From: Galactobacter valiniphilus | GTDB taxonomy: Bacteria > Actinomycetota > Actinomycetes > Actinomycetales > Micrococcaceae | Direction: 5' to 3' | NCBI RefSeq assembly: GCF_003575975.1 | Contig: NZ_QQXK01000005.1 | Location: 62,001-126,000 of the forward strand | Length of the DNA stretch: 64,000 nucleotides | Translations under genes and position numbers: made by a program | The notes under the pieces: model-generated | Databases searched by the model: none | What the model saw: the letters and a program-made list of their open reading frames with translations, nothing else | Told to the model about the DNA's origin: nothing | Shown here: piece after piece, positions 10,225 to 23,042 of the stretch | Layout: every line of letters begins with the position of its first letter | Position numbering within the stretch: the first letter of the stretch is position 1

Positions 10225-11547
10225 GTGACCAGCTACCTCATCCGCAACGCCTCCCTGCTGGGCGGCGAGGCCACCGATCTGCTGCTGCGCGACGGGCTCA
10301 TCGAGGCCGTTGCCGCCGGCGGCACGCTGTCCGCCGGGGACGCCGAGGTCATCGAGGCCGAGGGCCTCGTCGCCCTGCCCGGTCTCGTGGACCCGCACAC
10401 CCACCTGCGCGAGCCCGGCCGCGAGGACGCCGAGACCGTCGAGACCGGCACGCGCGCCGCGGCCAAGGGCGGCTACACCGCCGTCGCCGCCATGGCGAAC
10501 TCGCTGCCGGTTGCCGACACCGCCGGCGTCGTCGAGCAGGTCTGGGGCCTGGGGCGCGAGTCCGGCTGGGTGGACGTCCACCCCGTCGGCGCCGTGACCG
10601 TTGGCCTCGAGGGAAAGGCGCTGGCCGAGCTCGGCGCCATGGCCGAGTCCCGCGCCCAGGTGCGCATGTTCTCCGACGACGGCCACTGCGTCTCCGACCC
10701 CGTGCTCATGCGCCGCGCCCTCGAGTACGTCAAGGCGTACGACGGCGTGGTGGCCCAGCACGCGCAGGAGCCGCGCCTCACCGAGGGTGCCCAGATGAAC
10801 GAGGGCATCGTCTCGGCCGAGCTGGGCCTGCCCGGCTGGCCGGCCGTGGCCGAAGAGGCGATCATCGCCCGCGATGTGCTCCTGACCGAGCACGTGGGCT
10901 CGCGCCTACACGTGTGCCACGTCTCCACCGCCGGCTCCGTCGAGATCCTGCGCTGGGCCAAGGCCCGCGGCGTCAACGTGACCGCCGAGGTCACCCCGCA
11001 CCACCTGCTCCTGACCGACGAGCTCGTGCGCGAGTACGACCCGGTCTACAAGGTCAATCCGCCGCTGCGCACGGCCGCCGACGTCGAGGCCCTGCGCGCC
11101 GCCGTCGCCGACGGCACGATCGATTGCATCGGCACCGACCACGCACCGCACCCGACCGAGGCCAAGGAATGCGAGTGGGCCGCGGCGGCCATGGGCATGA
11201 CCGGCCTCGAGACCGCGCTGCCCGTGGTCCAGCACGCCCTCGTGGACACGGGCCTGATCACGTGGGAGGACGTGGCGCGCATCATGTCTGCCACGCCCGC
11301 CACCATCGCCCGCATGGAGGGCCAGGGCCGCCCGCTCGCCGCGGGGGAGCCGGCCAACGTGACGCTCGTCGATCCGAGCGCCACAACCGTGGTCAACCCC
11401 GACACGCATGCCACGAAGGGGCGCAACTCCCCGTACCGTGGGATGAGCCTGCCCGGCGCCGTGAGCCATGTCTTCTTCCAGGGGAAGCAGACCGTGCGCG
11501 GAGGCGAGCTGGTGCACAGCAGTACCGCAGCGAAAGCAGAAGCATGA
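10225..11547 (+). CDS. pyrC: Dihydroorotase
   Basis: PyrC cyclises carbamoyl aspartate to dihydroorotate. The 440-residue amidohydrolase has the metal-binding DPHTHLREPG, the DDGHCVSD segment, HVCHVSTAG, HHLLLTDE and GTDHAPHP, all features of class I dihydroorotases. The start is GTG 10225, one base after the pyrB stop, and the end overlaps the next gene's ATG (ATGA). It is part of the continuous pyr operon. Confidence 0.95.
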   Translation: MTSYLIRNASLLGGEATDLLLRDGLIEAVAAGGTLSAGDAEVIEAEGLVALPGLVDPHTHLREPGREDAETVETGTRAAAKGGYTAVAAMANSLPVADTAGVVEQVWGLGRESGWVDVHPVGAVTVGLEGKALAELGAMAESRAQVRMFSDDGHCVSDPVLMRRALEYVKAYDGVVAQHAQEPRLTEGAQMNEGIVSAELGLPGWPAVAEEAIIARDVLLTEHVGSRLHVCHVSTAGSVEILRWAKARGVNVTAEVTPHHLLLTDELVREYDPVYKVNPPLRTAADVEALRAAVADGTIDCIGTDHAPHPTEAKECEWAAAAMGMTGLETALPVVQHALVDTGLITWEDVARIMSATPATIARMEGQGRPLAAGEPANVTLVDPSATTVVNPDTHATKGRNSPYRGMSLPGAVSHVFFQGKQTVRGGELVHSSTAAKAEA

Positions 11548-12068
11548 GTCCCGAGTACGTCCCCGCCGTCATCATCACCCTCGTGGTTGTGGTGGGGGTG
11601 ATCGCGCTGATCCTGCTGGGCTGGCGCAACCGCCAGCGACGCCAAGCCTCGGTGCCGGCCCCGGCCTCCATCCCCGAGACCCTGAGCGAGCCGCGGGTGG
11701 AGGTCGAGGGAACCTACGTGGTGACCACCTCGGCCGGGGACCGGCTGGACCGCATCGCCGTGCATCAGCTGGGCCTGCGCGGCCCGGCCCTGCTCTCGGT
11801 CGGCAGCGACGGCGTGGCCGTGCTGCGCGAGGGCAACCCGAATTTCTTTGTGCCGAGCGAAGCCCTTGAGCTCGTCGACACCACCAGCAACATGGTCGGC
11901 AAGGCCGTCGAGAAGGACGGCATCGTCGTGTTGCGCCACACCCAGGACGGATTCGGCTTCGACACCGGCTTCCGTCCCCGCTATCACGAACAGAAGGCCG
12001 AGCTGCTCTCGGCCCTCCGTGCCCTCGTCCCCGCCGGGACTGACACCACCGGGAAGGATTCCAAGTGA
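11544..12068 (+). CDS. Small membrane-anchored PH-like protein in the pyr operon
   Basis: A 174-residue protein with one N-terminal membrane helix (about residues 7-27, [20 protein letters not shown]) followed by a basic stop (RNRQRRQ), a Pro-rich linker and a soluble domain of about 120 residues rich in beta strands ([18 protein letters not shown] and [19 protein letters not shown], quoted in part). It overlaps pyrC and carA by four bases each, so it is co-translated with the pathway. A membrane protein in this slot is conserved in actinobacteria (mycobacterial Rv1382 lies between pyrC and carA). The PH-like label is from memory of that family. No catalytic motif is seen and the role is unknown. 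Confidence 0.82.
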   Translation: MSPEYVPAVIITLVVVVGVIALILLGWRNRQRRQASVPAPASIPETLSEPRVEVEGTYVVTTSAGDRLDRIAVHQLGLRGPALLSVGSDGVAVLREGNPNFFVPSEALELVDTTSNMVGKAVEKDGIVVLRHTQDGFGFDTGFRPRYHEQKAELLSALRALVPAGTDTTGKDSK

Positions 12069-13246
12069 GCACCACGAGCAACCCCGAGGCGATGCTCGTC
12101 CTCGAGGACGGCAAGGTCTTCAACGGCCGCCCGTACGGCGCCCAGGGCGCCACCTTCGGCGAGCTGGTCTTCACGACCGGCATGACCGGCTACCAGGAGA
12201 CCCTCACCGATCCCTCCTTCGCCCGCCAGATCGTGGTGCAGACCGCCCCGCACATCGGCAACACGGGCGTGAACCACGAGGACGAGGAGTCCCGCCGGAT
12301 TTGGGTCTCCGGCTACGTCGTCCGCGACGCCGCCCGCCGACCCTCGAACTGGCGCTCCGAGCGCACGCTGGACGAGAACCTCGTCGCCGACGGCATCGTG
12401 GGCATCAGCGAGGTCGACACCCGCGCCATCACGCGCCACGTCCGCGACAAGGGCGCCATGCGCGCCGGCATCTTCTCCGGCACCGAGGCCGCCCGCCCGG
12501 TCGCCGAGCTGGTCGAGGCCGTTCGCGCCCAGGAGCCCATGGCCGGCGCGCGCCTGGCCGAAGAGGTCTCCGCCACCGAGAGCTACTGGGTCGAGCCCGC
12601 CGACTTCGGCTGGGAGGGTGAGCCCCGCTTCACCGTCGCCGCCCTGGACCTCGGCATCAAGGGCATGACCCCGCAGCGCTTTGCCGAGCGCGGCGTGCGC
12701 GTGCGCGTCATGCCGGCCGACTCCACGCTCGAGCAGATCCTGGCCGTCAACCCCGATGGCGTCTTCCTCTCCAACGGCCCGGGCGATCCGTCCACGGCCG
12801 ATGTGCAGGTGGAGCTGACCCGCGAGGTGCTCGACCGCAAGCTGCCGTTCTTCGGCATCTGCTTCGGCAACCAGATCCTGGGTCGCGCCCTGGGCTTCGG
12901 CACCTACAAGCTGCCCTTCGGCCACCGCGGCATCAACCAGCCCGTGCTCGATCGCACCACCGGCAAGGTGGAGATCACGGCCCAGAACCACGGCTTTGCC
13001 GTCGACGCCCCGCTTGACGGTCCCGTGACCGCGCCGCAGGAGCGCTTCGGCCGCGTCGAGGTCTCGCACGTGTGCCTCAACGACAACGTCGTGGAGGGCC
13101 TGCGCTGCCTCGACCTGCCCGCCTTCTCGGTGCAGTACCACCCCGAGGCCGCGGCCGGCCCGCACGATGCCGCATACCTCTTCGACCGTTTTGTCGACTC
13201 CATGGCGAACAACACCGCCGCCGCGCAGACCACCCAGGAAGGCTGA
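12065..13246 (+). CDS. carA: Carbamoyl phosphate synthetase small (glutaminase) subunit
   Basis: CarA hydrolyses glutamine and channels ammonia to CarB. The 393-residue protein has an N-terminal CPSase small-chain domain ([22 protein letters not shown]) and a C-terminal class I glutamine amidotransferase domain with the nucleophile Cys in [17 protein letters not shown] and the His-Glu pair in [15 protein letters not shown] 12065 overlaps the upstream gene. A four-base gap leads to carB. Confidence 0.95.
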   Translation: MSTTSNPEAMLVLEDGKVFNGRPYGAQGATFGELVFTTGMTGYQETLTDPSFARQIVVQTAPHIGNTGVNHEDEESRRIWVSGYVVRDAARRPSNWRSERTLDENLVADGIVGISEVDTRAITRHVRDKGAMRAGIFSGTEAARPVAELVEAVRAQEPMAGARLAEEVSATESYWVEPADFGWEGEPRFTVAALDLGIKGMTPQRFAERGVRVRVMPADSTLEQILAVNPDGVFLSNGPGDPSTADVQVELTREVLDRKLPFFGICFGNQILGRALGFGTYKLPFGHRGINQPVLDRTTGKVEITAQNHGFAVDAPLDGPVTAPQERFGRVEVSHVCLNDNVVEGLRCLDLPAFSVQYHPEAAAGPHDAAYLFDRFVDSMANNTAAAQTTQEG

Positions 13247-13250
13247 AGAA

Positions 13251-16542
<3,292 letters not shown>

Positions 16543-16550
<8 letters not shown>

Positions 16551-17370
16551 GTCCTTTGGTTCCCGGCTGGCCGGGGCCATCGCGGCCCACGGCCGGCTGT
16601 GTGTCGGGATTGATCCCCACCCCGCCCTCGTGGCGGGGTGGGGTCTGCCCGACGACGCGGAGGGCCTCAGGCGCTTCTCGTCCGTCGCGCTGCAGGCGGC
16701 CGTCGGCAACGCGGCGGCGATCAAGCCGCAGGTGGCGCTCTACGAGCGCCACGGTTCCGCGGGCCTTGCGGCCCTCGAGGAGCTCCTGGCCGACGCCCGC
16801 GAGGCGGGGATCCTGACCCTCTCCGACGCCAAGCGCGGCGACATCGGTTCCACCATGGCCGGCTACGCCGAGGCATGGCTGGGGGAGGGCTCCCCGCTCT
16901 CCTCGGATGCCGTCACGGTGTCCCCGTACCTCGGCGTGGGGGCGCTGGCCCCCGCCCTGGAGTTGGCAGCGAAGAACGGGTGCGGCGTGTTCGTGCTCGG
17001 GATCACGTCCAACCCCGAGGGGCAGCGCGTGCAGCACGCGGGCGGCGCCGACTCGGCGGCCAAGCGCGTCGTCGAGGACGTCGCAGCGTGGAACCTTGAA
17101 CACGGCTCCACGCCGCTCGGCAGCGTCGGCCTCGTGGTCGGTGCCACGGTGGGCGAGGACATCGCCGCGCTGGGGCTCGATCTGGCCGCCGGCGCGCCGC
17201 CGCTGCTCACCCCGGGCTACGGGGCGCAGGGCGCCACGAGCGCCGATCTGCGCCGCGACTTTGCCCCCGTCTGGGATCAGCTGCTGGTCCCGGCCTCGCG
17301 CTCGCTGCTTGAGGCGGGCCCGGAGGGCATGCGGGACGCTGTTCTGCGCGCGAGCGAGGACCTGGCTTAA
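16543..17370 (+). CDS. pyrF: Orotidine 5'-phosphate decarboxylase
   Basis: PyrF decarboxylates OMP to UMP. The 275-residue protein belongs to the longer actinobacterial (type 2) family, with [17 protein letters not shown] near the start, [14 protein letters not shown], and the catalytic [19 protein letters not shown] (core DAKRGDIG). GTG 16543 lies inside the carB 3' end, indicating coupling. It is the last pyrimidine gene of the operon here. pyrD lies separately at about 55 kb and no orotate phosphoribosyltransferase (pyrE) is in the window. Confidence 0.93.
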
Positions 17371-17425
17371 GGGGCGCGGGGCGCGCGAGCCGCGCCCATG
17401 CCACCCCAGCACGAGGCGGGGCCGG

Positions 17426-17431
17426 TAGGAT
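17426..17431 (+). promoter_or_regulatory. Promoter -10 (TAGGAT) upstream of gmk
   Basis: TAGGAT lies 87 bases before the gmk ATG, in the 148-base gap after pyrF. It would start an mRNA near 17438 and uncouple gmk-rpoZ-coaBC from the PyrR-controlled genes. Confidence 0.45.
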
Positions 17432-17518
17432 GGGTCAATCCCTTTCCTGCACCGGCCCCGCCTTGCGCGCGCCAGGGTGGGGGAGGAGCCGCACCCACCA
17501 CCGCAGGAGCACCCGTCC

Positions 17519-18106
17519 ATGAGCGAATCAGCACCCACCCGCCCCCGCATCACCGTGCTCGCAGGACCCACGGCCGTGGGCAAGGGCACGGTCTCCGCCT
17601 ACATCCGGGAGCACTACCCCGAGGTGGAGCTCTCGGTCTCGGCGACGACGCGCGATCCCCGCCCGGGCGAGGTCGACGGCGTGCACTATCACTTCGTGGG
17701 CCCCGAGCGCTTTGCCCAGATGGTGTCCGCCGGCGACATGCTTGAATCCGCGGTGGTGCACGGACGCAACTCCTACGGCACGCCGCGCTCGACCGTGCTG
17801 AAGGCGGCGGATGAGGGCAAGTACGTGCTGCTGGAGATCGACCTGCAGGGTGCGCGCCAGGTGAAGGAGTCCATGCCGGACGCCCACTTCGTGTTCCTCG
17901 CCCCGCCGAGCTGGGACGAGCTGGTGCGCCGCCTCGTGGGCCGCGGCACCGAGTCGGCCGAGGAACAGCAGCGCCGCCTCGAAACCGCTAGGATTGAGTT
18001 GGCTGCGGAGTCGGAGTTTGACGTGACCATCGTCAACGACGACGTTCGCCGGGCGGCCGAGGCGCTTGTGCGCGAGATGGGCGTGCCCACCGCGCCGCGC
18101 GCCTGA
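17519..18106 (+). CDS. gmk: Guanylate kinase
   Basis: Gmk phosphorylates GMP to GDP. The 195-residue protein has a P-loop [10 protein letters not shown] near the N-terminus, the GMP-binding [22 protein letters not shown] (core [11 protein letters not shown]), YGTPRSTV, and [16 protein letters not shown] 17519 follows AGGAG at seven to eight bases. In many actinobacteria a small IHF-like gene (mihF) lies just upstream; it is absent here. Confidence 0.94.
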   Translation: MSESAPTRPRITVLAGPTAVGKGTVSAYIREHYPEVELSVSATTRDPRPGEVDGVHYHFVGPERFAQMVSAGDMLESAVVHGRNSYGTPRSTVLKAADEGKYVLLEIDLQGARQVKESMPDAHFVFLAPPSWDELVRRLVGRGTESAEEQQRRLETARIELAAESEFDVTIVNDDVRRAAEALVREMGVPTAPRA

Positions 18107-18165
18107 GCGCCCCTTAACGCTTTTTGCTAGACCAAGACTCACGTTCACAAGACAAAGGATCGCCA

Positions 18166-18459
18166 GTGGCACAGAACCTTGAAGGCATCATCAACCCGCC
18201 GATCGACGAGCTGCTCACGCGCGCCGAGTCGAAGTACGCGCTGGTGATCGACGCCGCCAAGCGCGCTCGCCAGATCAACGCCTACTACGCCCAGCTGCAC
18301 GAGGGCCTCTTCGAGTACGTCGGCCCGCTGGTCGACACCCGCATGAACGAGAAGCCGCTCTCCATCGCCATGCGCGAGTTCAACGACGGCCTGCTCGAGG
18401 TTACCCCCATCGTCGAGGCCCCGGCCGACAAGGAGCCCACCGAGGGCCTGGCCCTCTGA
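18166..18459 (+). CDS. rpoZ: DNA-directed RNA polymerase omega subunit
   Basis: Omega promotes assembly of RNA polymerase on beta prime. The 97-residue protein has the core [17 protein letters not shown] (short form), [20 protein letters not shown], and [16 protein letters not shown], all characteristic. GTG 18166 is preceded by AAAGGA at six bases; an in-frame TTG further upstream lacks this signal. The gmk-rpoZ-coaBC-metK-priA order is conserved in actinobacteria. Confidence 0.94.
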   Translation: MAQNLEGIINPPIDELLTRAESKYALVIDAAKRARQINAYYAQLHEGLFEYVGPLVDTRMNEKPLSIAMREFNDGLLEVTPIVEAPADKEPTEGLAL

Positions 18460-18487
18460 GCCGCCTTTTCCTTCTCTAGGAGCTGTG

Positions 18488-19729
18488 ATGCCACCGGTTT
18501 CCGCGCGCGAGGGCGCCAACATTGTCCTCGGCGTGGCCGGTGGCATCGCTGCGTATAAGGCCACGGGAATCGTCCGGGCCTTGCGCGAGGCGGGGCATCG
18601 CGTCGACGTCGTCCCCACCACCAACTCGCTGCAGTTCGTGGGCGCGGCCACGTGGGAGGCGCTCTCGGGGCGCCCCGTGCACACGAGCGTGTTCGAGGCC
18701 GTGGACAGCGTGAATCACGTGCGGCTCGGCCAGGAGGCCGATCTCGTGATCGTGGCCCCGGCCACCGCTGACCTGCTCGCCCGGGCCGCGGCGGGGCGCG
18801 CTGACGATCTGCTCACGGCCACGCTCCTGGCCACCAAGGCTCCCGTGCTCATGGCCCCGGCCATGCACACCGAGATGTGGCAGCACGCGGCCACCGTGGC
18901 AAATGTCGCCACCCTGCGCTCGCGCGGCGTGCACGTGCTCGACCCCGCCGTCGGGCGCCTCACGGGCCCGGATTCCGGGCCGGGGCGCCTGCCGGAGGCC
19001 GCCGACATCGTGGCCGCTGCCCTGCCGCTGCTCGGCAGCGGGGCCCTGAGCGGCCGCCGCGTCGTCGTGACGGCCGGCGGCACGCGCGAGGCGCTGGATC
19101 CCGTGCGCTTCCTTGGCAATCGCTCCTCCGGCAAACAGGGCGTGGCCCTCGCGGCGGCCGCCCGCGACCTGGGCGCGAGCGTCCTCTTGATCGCCGCCCA
19201 CCTCGAGGTCCCGGCGCCCTCGGGCGTCGAGCTCCTCAACGTGACGAGCGCGCGCGAGCTGCAGACCGCCGTCGAGCGCGAGGTGCCCGGCGCCGACGTG
19301 CTCATCATGGCCGCGGCCGTGGCCGACTTCCGCCCGGCCCAGTACGTTGCGTCCAAGATGAAGAAAACCGACGACGTCGAGGCGCCCGAGCTCACGCTCG
19401 TGCGCAACCCCGACATCCTGGCCGGCGCGGTCGCCGCGCGGGCCGCGGGGGAGGCCGCCGAACGCGGCGGCTGGCCCGATCTCATCGTCGGATTCGCCGC
19501 CGAAACCGGCGACGAGAGCCACAGCGTCCTCGACTACGCCCGCCAGAAGCTGGCCCGCAAGGGTTGCGATCTGCTCGTGGTCAACGAGGTGGGTGAGTCC
19601 AAGGGTTTCGCCGCCGACGTCAACGAGGTCAGCATCCTCTTCGCCTCGGGCGCCGAGCCCGTGCGCGCCGCCGGCAGCAAGGACGACGTCGCTCGGGCCG
19701 TGACGCAGGCCATCGCCGACGCGCTCTGA
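18488..19729 (+). CDS. coaBC: Bifunctional phosphopantothenoylcysteine decarboxylase / phosphopantothenate-cysteine ligase
   Basis: CoaBC makes 4'-phosphopantetheine for coenzyme A. The 413-residue protein has an N-terminal FMN-dependent CoaC domain (GVAGGIAAYKA, APATADLLA, PAMHTEMW, the His form usual in actinobacteria) and a C-terminal CoaB domain (VVTAGGTREALDPVRFLGNRSSG, in part GGTREALDPVRF; MAAAVADFRP; the SKMKK lysine motif). ATG 18488 is chosen because AGGAG at 18478-18482 is five bases upstream; GTG 18485 is too close. Confidence 0.94.
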   Translation: MPPVSAREGANIVLGVAGGIAAYKATGIVRALREAGHRVDVVPTTNSLQFVGAATWEALSGRPVHTSVFEAVDSVNHVRLGQEADLVIVAPATADLLARAAAGRADDLLTATLLATKAPVLMAPAMHTEMWQHAATVANVATLRSRGVHVLDPAVGRLTGPDSGPGRLPEAADIVAAALPLLGSGALSGRRVVVTAGGTREALDPVRFLGNRSSGKQGVALAAAARDLGASVLLIAAHLEVPAPSGVELLNVTSARELQTAVEREVPGADVLIMAAAVADFRPAQYVASKMKKTDDVEAPELTLVRNPDILAGAVAARAAGEAAERGGWPDLIVGFAAETGDESHSVLDYARQKLARKGCDLLVVNEVGESKGFAADVNEVSILFASGAEPVRAAGSKDDVARAVTQAIADAL

Positions 19730-19742
19730 CGCCCCGGCCCGG

Positions 19743-19748
19743 TAGAGT
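19743..19748 (+). promoter_or_regulatory. metK -10, leaderless layout
   Basis: TAGAGT ends six bases before the metK GTG, and no ribosome binding site is visible. This is the classic arrangement for an mRNA beginning at the start codon. It also leaves no space for a SAM riboswitch. Confidence 0.6.
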
Positions 19749-19754
19749 GTTCGG

Positions 19755-20960
19755 GTGACCCAGACCCCAACACCCCTGCGCCTCTTCTCCTCCGAGTCTG
19801 TGACCGAGGGACACCCCGACAAGATCTGTGACCAGATCTCGGATGCCATCCTCGACGCGCTCCTGGCCCAAGACCCCGACTCTCGCGTGGCCGTGGAGAC
19901 CCTCACGACCACCGGTCTCGTGCAGGTGGCCGGCGAGGTCACGACCAACGGTTACGTCGAGATCCCGCAGCTGGTGCGCAACACCATCCTGGACCTGGGC
20001 TACGACTCCAGCGCCAACGGCTTCGACGGCGCGCGCTGCGGCGTGAACATCTCGATCGGCCAGCAGAGCCAGGAGATCGCGGACGGCGTCTTCAACTCGC
20101 TCGAGGTCCGCGAGGGCATCGCGGTGGACGACCGCGACCGTCAGGGCGCCGGCGACCAGGGCATCATGTTCGGCTACGCGAGCGACGAGAACGACGCGTT
20201 CATGCCGACCCCCATCCACCTGGCCCACCGCCTCTCGCACCAGCTCACCCGCGCGCGCCGCGACGGCGTGCTGACGGGGCTGCGCCCCGACGGCAAGACC
20301 CAGGTGACGATCGGCTACGACGGCGACACCCCGGTGTCCCTGGAGACCGTGGTGGTCTCGAGCCAGCACGCGATCGACTACGACATCTCGGACGTCCGCC
20401 GCGATCTGCTCGAGGCAGTGGTGCGCCCCGTGCTCTCCACCACGGAGCTGGACACCTCGAACACCCAGATCATCCTGAACCCCTCGGGCGAGTTCGTCAT
20501 CGGCGGCCCCGTGGGAGACGCCGGCCTGACCGGTCGCAAGATCATCGTCGACACCTACGGCGGCTTCGCCCGCCACGGCGGCGGTGCCTTCTCCGGCAAG
20601 GACCCGAGCAAGGTGGACCGCTCGGCGGCCTACGCCATGCGCTGGGTTGCAAAGAACGTCGTCGCGGCCGGCCTGGCCAAGCGCGCCGAGGTGCAGGTCG
20701 CGTACGCGATCGGCAAGGCCCGCCCCGTTGGCCTGTACGTGGAGACCTTCGGCACCGAGACCGTGGATCCCGCGCGCATCGCCGTGGCCATCAACGAGAT
20801 CTTCGACCTGCGCCCGCTCGGCATCATCGAGGACCTGGATCTGAAGCGCCCGATCTACCGCAAGACCGCGGCGCACGGCCACTTCGGCCGTAGCGATCCG
20901 GACTTCACCTGGGAGCGTCTGGACCGCGTGGACGCGCTGCGTTCCTGGTTCAACGCCTGA
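19755..20960 (+). CDS. metK: S-adenosylmethionine synthetase
   Basis: MetK makes SAM from methionine and ATP. The 401-residue protein has the three-domain family layout with [21 protein letters not shown] near the start (core [12 protein letters not shown]), [12 protein letters not shown], and the phosphate-binding [19 protein letters not shown] (core GGGAFSGKD). The start codon GTG 19755 has a -10-like TAGAGT just upstream rather than a Shine-Dalgarno. Confidence 0.96.
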   Translation: MTQTPTPLRLFSSESVTEGHPDKICDQISDAILDALLAQDPDSRVAVETLTTTGLVQVAGEVTTNGYVEIPQLVRNTILDLGYDSSANGFDGARCGVNISIGQQSQEIADGVFNSLEVREGIAVDDRDRQGAGDQGIMFGYASDENDAFMPTPIHLAHRLSHQLTRARRDGVLTGLRPDGKTQVTIGYDGDTPVSLETVVVSSQHAIDYDISDVRRDLLEAVVRPVLSTTELDTSNTQIILNPSGEFVIGGPVGDAGLTGRKIIVDTYGGFARHGGGAFSGKDPSKVDRSAAYAMRWVAKNVVAAGLAKRAEVQVAYAIGKARPVGLYVETFGTETVDPARIAVAINEIFDLRPLGIIEDLDLKRPIYRKTAAHGHFGRSDPDFTWERLDRVDALRSWFNA

Positions 20961-20970
20961 GTCGGTCCGT

Positions 20971-23019
20971 GTGAGCGGCGTCGGCTCCGGCGCTCAGGGG
21001 AGGCCGGGGGACCAGACCCCCGGCCTCTTCGACGTGCCCGAGCCGCCCGCCGCCCCGGCGCTCGGAGCGGTCAAGGCCGCCGCCGTGTTGCCCGTGGCCC
21101 GGGTGCTCCTGGAGACGCCGGTCCCGCACCTCGATCGTCCCTTCGACTACCTCGTCCCCGCGGAGCTCGACGACGCCGCGCGGCCGGGGGTGCGCGTGCG
21201 CGTTCCCTTCGGTGGGCGGCGCCTCAACGGCTACCTGCTCGAGCGTGTGGACGAGCCCGAGCCGGGCGTGCGGCCCGTGCCGCTCGCCGCCGTCGTCTCG
21301 CCCGAGGTGGTGCTCGACCCCGACGTCCTGGCGCTGGCCCGCGATGTCGCCGAGCGCTACGCGGGGACCGTGGCCGACGTCCTCCGAGCAGCCCTGCCCC
21401 CGCGCGTGGCCAAGGTGGAGAAGGAGGAGCGCGAGGCGCGGGAACCCTTCGCCCCTGGTCTGCCCGAGCCGGGCCCGTGGTTGCTCGAGGACGGCGGAGC
21501 CGCCTTCCTCGACGCTCTCGCGGCGGGGGAGTCCCCGCGCGTGGTCACCTCCTGCCCGCCCGACGGCGGCGCCGGCTGGGCCACGCGCCTCGCCCTCGCC
21601 GCCCAGGCCACCCTCGCCTCGGGGCGCGGAGCCCTCCTGCTCGTGCCGGACGCGCGCGACCTCGAGCGGCTCTGCGAGGTGCTCGACGAGCTCCTCGGCG
21701 CACACAACTACGCCCGGCTCAGCGCCGACGACGGTCCGACTCCGCGCTATCGGGCCTTCCTGCGGGCCGCACGCGGCGACGTTGCGCTCGTGGTCGGAAC
21801 ACGCAACGCCGCCTTCGCCCCCGTCAGGAACCTGGGCCTTGTGTCCATGTGGGACGACCACGATTCCTCCTATCTCGAACCCCGGGCGCCGTATCACCAC
21901 GCCCGCGAGGTGCTCCTGTTGCGCGCGGCCCAGGCCGGGTGCGCCGCGCTCTTTGCCTCGGCGGCCCGCAGCGCCGAGGCGCAGCGCCTCGTCCTGACCG
22001 GGTGGGCGCGGGAGCTGAGCGTCCCCCGCTCCAGGCTGCGCGACGTCGCCCCGTGGGTGCGGGCCGCCGCCGACGACTTCGCTGCGCAGCGCGATCCGCT
22101 CCTGCACGCCGCCCGCGTGCCGCGCATCGCCTGGGAGGCGGCCAAGTGCGCGCTCGAGAGCGCTCCGGTCCTGGTGCAGGTGGCGCGGACTGGCTTCCTT
22201 CCAGCCCTGCGCTGCGAGCGCTGCCGCGAGGCAGCGCGCTGCCCCAAGTGCGGCGGTCCCCTGGCGCTCGCCCGCTCCGGTGGGGATCCGGTGTGCCGCT
22301 GGTGCGGCACCTATTGCCGCGACTTCACGTGCCCGCACTGCCACGGCAAGCGCCTGCGCGCCGGCACGGTGGGTGCCGACCGGACGGCCGAGGAGCTCGG
22401 GCGGGCCTTCCCCGGCGTGGCGATTATCCGGGCCACGGGCGCCGACGGCGTGCGCTCCGTGGGCCCGACCCCCGCGCTCGTGATCTCCACCCCCGGGGCG
22501 GAACCGGTGGCCGAGGGCGGCTACGGTGCAGTGTTGATCCTCGACGCCGACGCCCAGCTGGCCCCCGAGGGGCTGCGCGTGGGCGAGGACGCCCTCCACC
22601 GGTGGTTCGCCGCCGCCTCACTGGCCAAGGGCAGGGAGGCCGGAGGCGTCGTCGTGCTCACGGGACACGCCTCGCCGCAAGGCCAGGCCCTGGTGCGCTG
22701 GGACCCGGCCGGCGCGGCCCAGCGCGAGCTGGGCGAGCGCTCCCAGGCCGCCCTGCCGCCCGCCGTGCGCTCCGCCGTGCTCGTGGGACCCGCGGCCGCC
22801 GCCGATCGCTTTGCCTCCGACATCGCCGCGGCGGCGGAAGGACTGCGGCTCGTGGGCCCGACGCCGGGCGAGGAGCCGGAGGAGCACCGCTGGATCCTCT
22901 TCTTCGATCACGCGCACGGCCCGCGCGTCACGTCGCTGCTGCGCCGACGCAAGGCCCTGGGTTCGCTGCGCAAGGATCCAGTGGTGCACGTGCGCGTGGA
23001 CGACCCGCGCGCGCTCTAG
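20971..23019 (+). CDS. priA: Probable primosomal protein N' (PriA-like, helicase motifs degenerate)
   Basis: PriA restarts stalled replication forks. The 682-residue protein has the N-terminal fork-binding domain (VLLETPVPHLDRPFDYLVP, in part PHLDRPFDYLVP; GVRVRVPFGGR) and the cysteine-rich zinc region CERCREAARCPKCGG ... CRWCGTYCRDFTCPHC (eight or more Cys). The Walker A loop (GxTGSGKT) is not present: the equivalent stretch reads TSCPPDGGAGWATR. The DEEH box reads WDDHD. It is therefore probably not an active helicase, as noted for actinobacterial PriA. It starts at GTG 20971, ten bases after metK. Confidence 0.88.
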   Translation: MSGVGSGAQGRPGDQTPGLFDVPEPPAAPALGAVKAAAVLPVARVLLETPVPHLDRPFDYLVPAELDDAARPGVRVRVPFGGRRLNGYLLERVDEPEPGVRPVPLAAVVSPEVVLDPDVLALARDVAERYAGTVADVLRAALPPRVAKVEKEEREAREPFAPGLPEPGPWLLEDGGAAFLDALAAGESPRVVTSCPPDGGAGWATRLALAAQATLASGRGALLLVPDARDLERLCEVLDELLGAHNYARLSADDGPTPRYRAFLRAARGDVALVVGTRNAAFAPVRNLGLVSMWDDHDSSYLEPRAPYHHAREVLLLRAAQAGCAALFASAARSAEAQRLVLTGWARELSVPRSRLRDVAPWVRAAADDFAAQRDPLLHAARVPRIAWEAAKCALESAPVLVQVARTGFLPALRCERCREAARCPKCGGPLALARSGGDPVCRWCGTYCRDFTCPHCHGKRLRAGTVGADRTAEELGRAFPGVAIIRATGADGVRSVGPTPALVISTPGAEPVAEGGYGAVLILDADAQLAPEGLRVGEDALHRWFAAASLAKGREAGGVVVLTGHASPQGQALVRWDPAGAAQRELGERSQAALPPAVRSAVLVGPAAAADRFASDIAAAAEGLRLVGPTPGEEPEEHRWILFFDHAHGPRVTSLLRRRKALGSLRKDPVVHVRVDDPRAL

Positions 23020-23042
23020 CCGAGGGAACGAGCCCTCGCGGC

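Noticed and set aside
19730-19754. SAM riboswitch upstream of metK
   Set aside because: Only 25 bases separate coaBC and metK, and the layout is leaderless.
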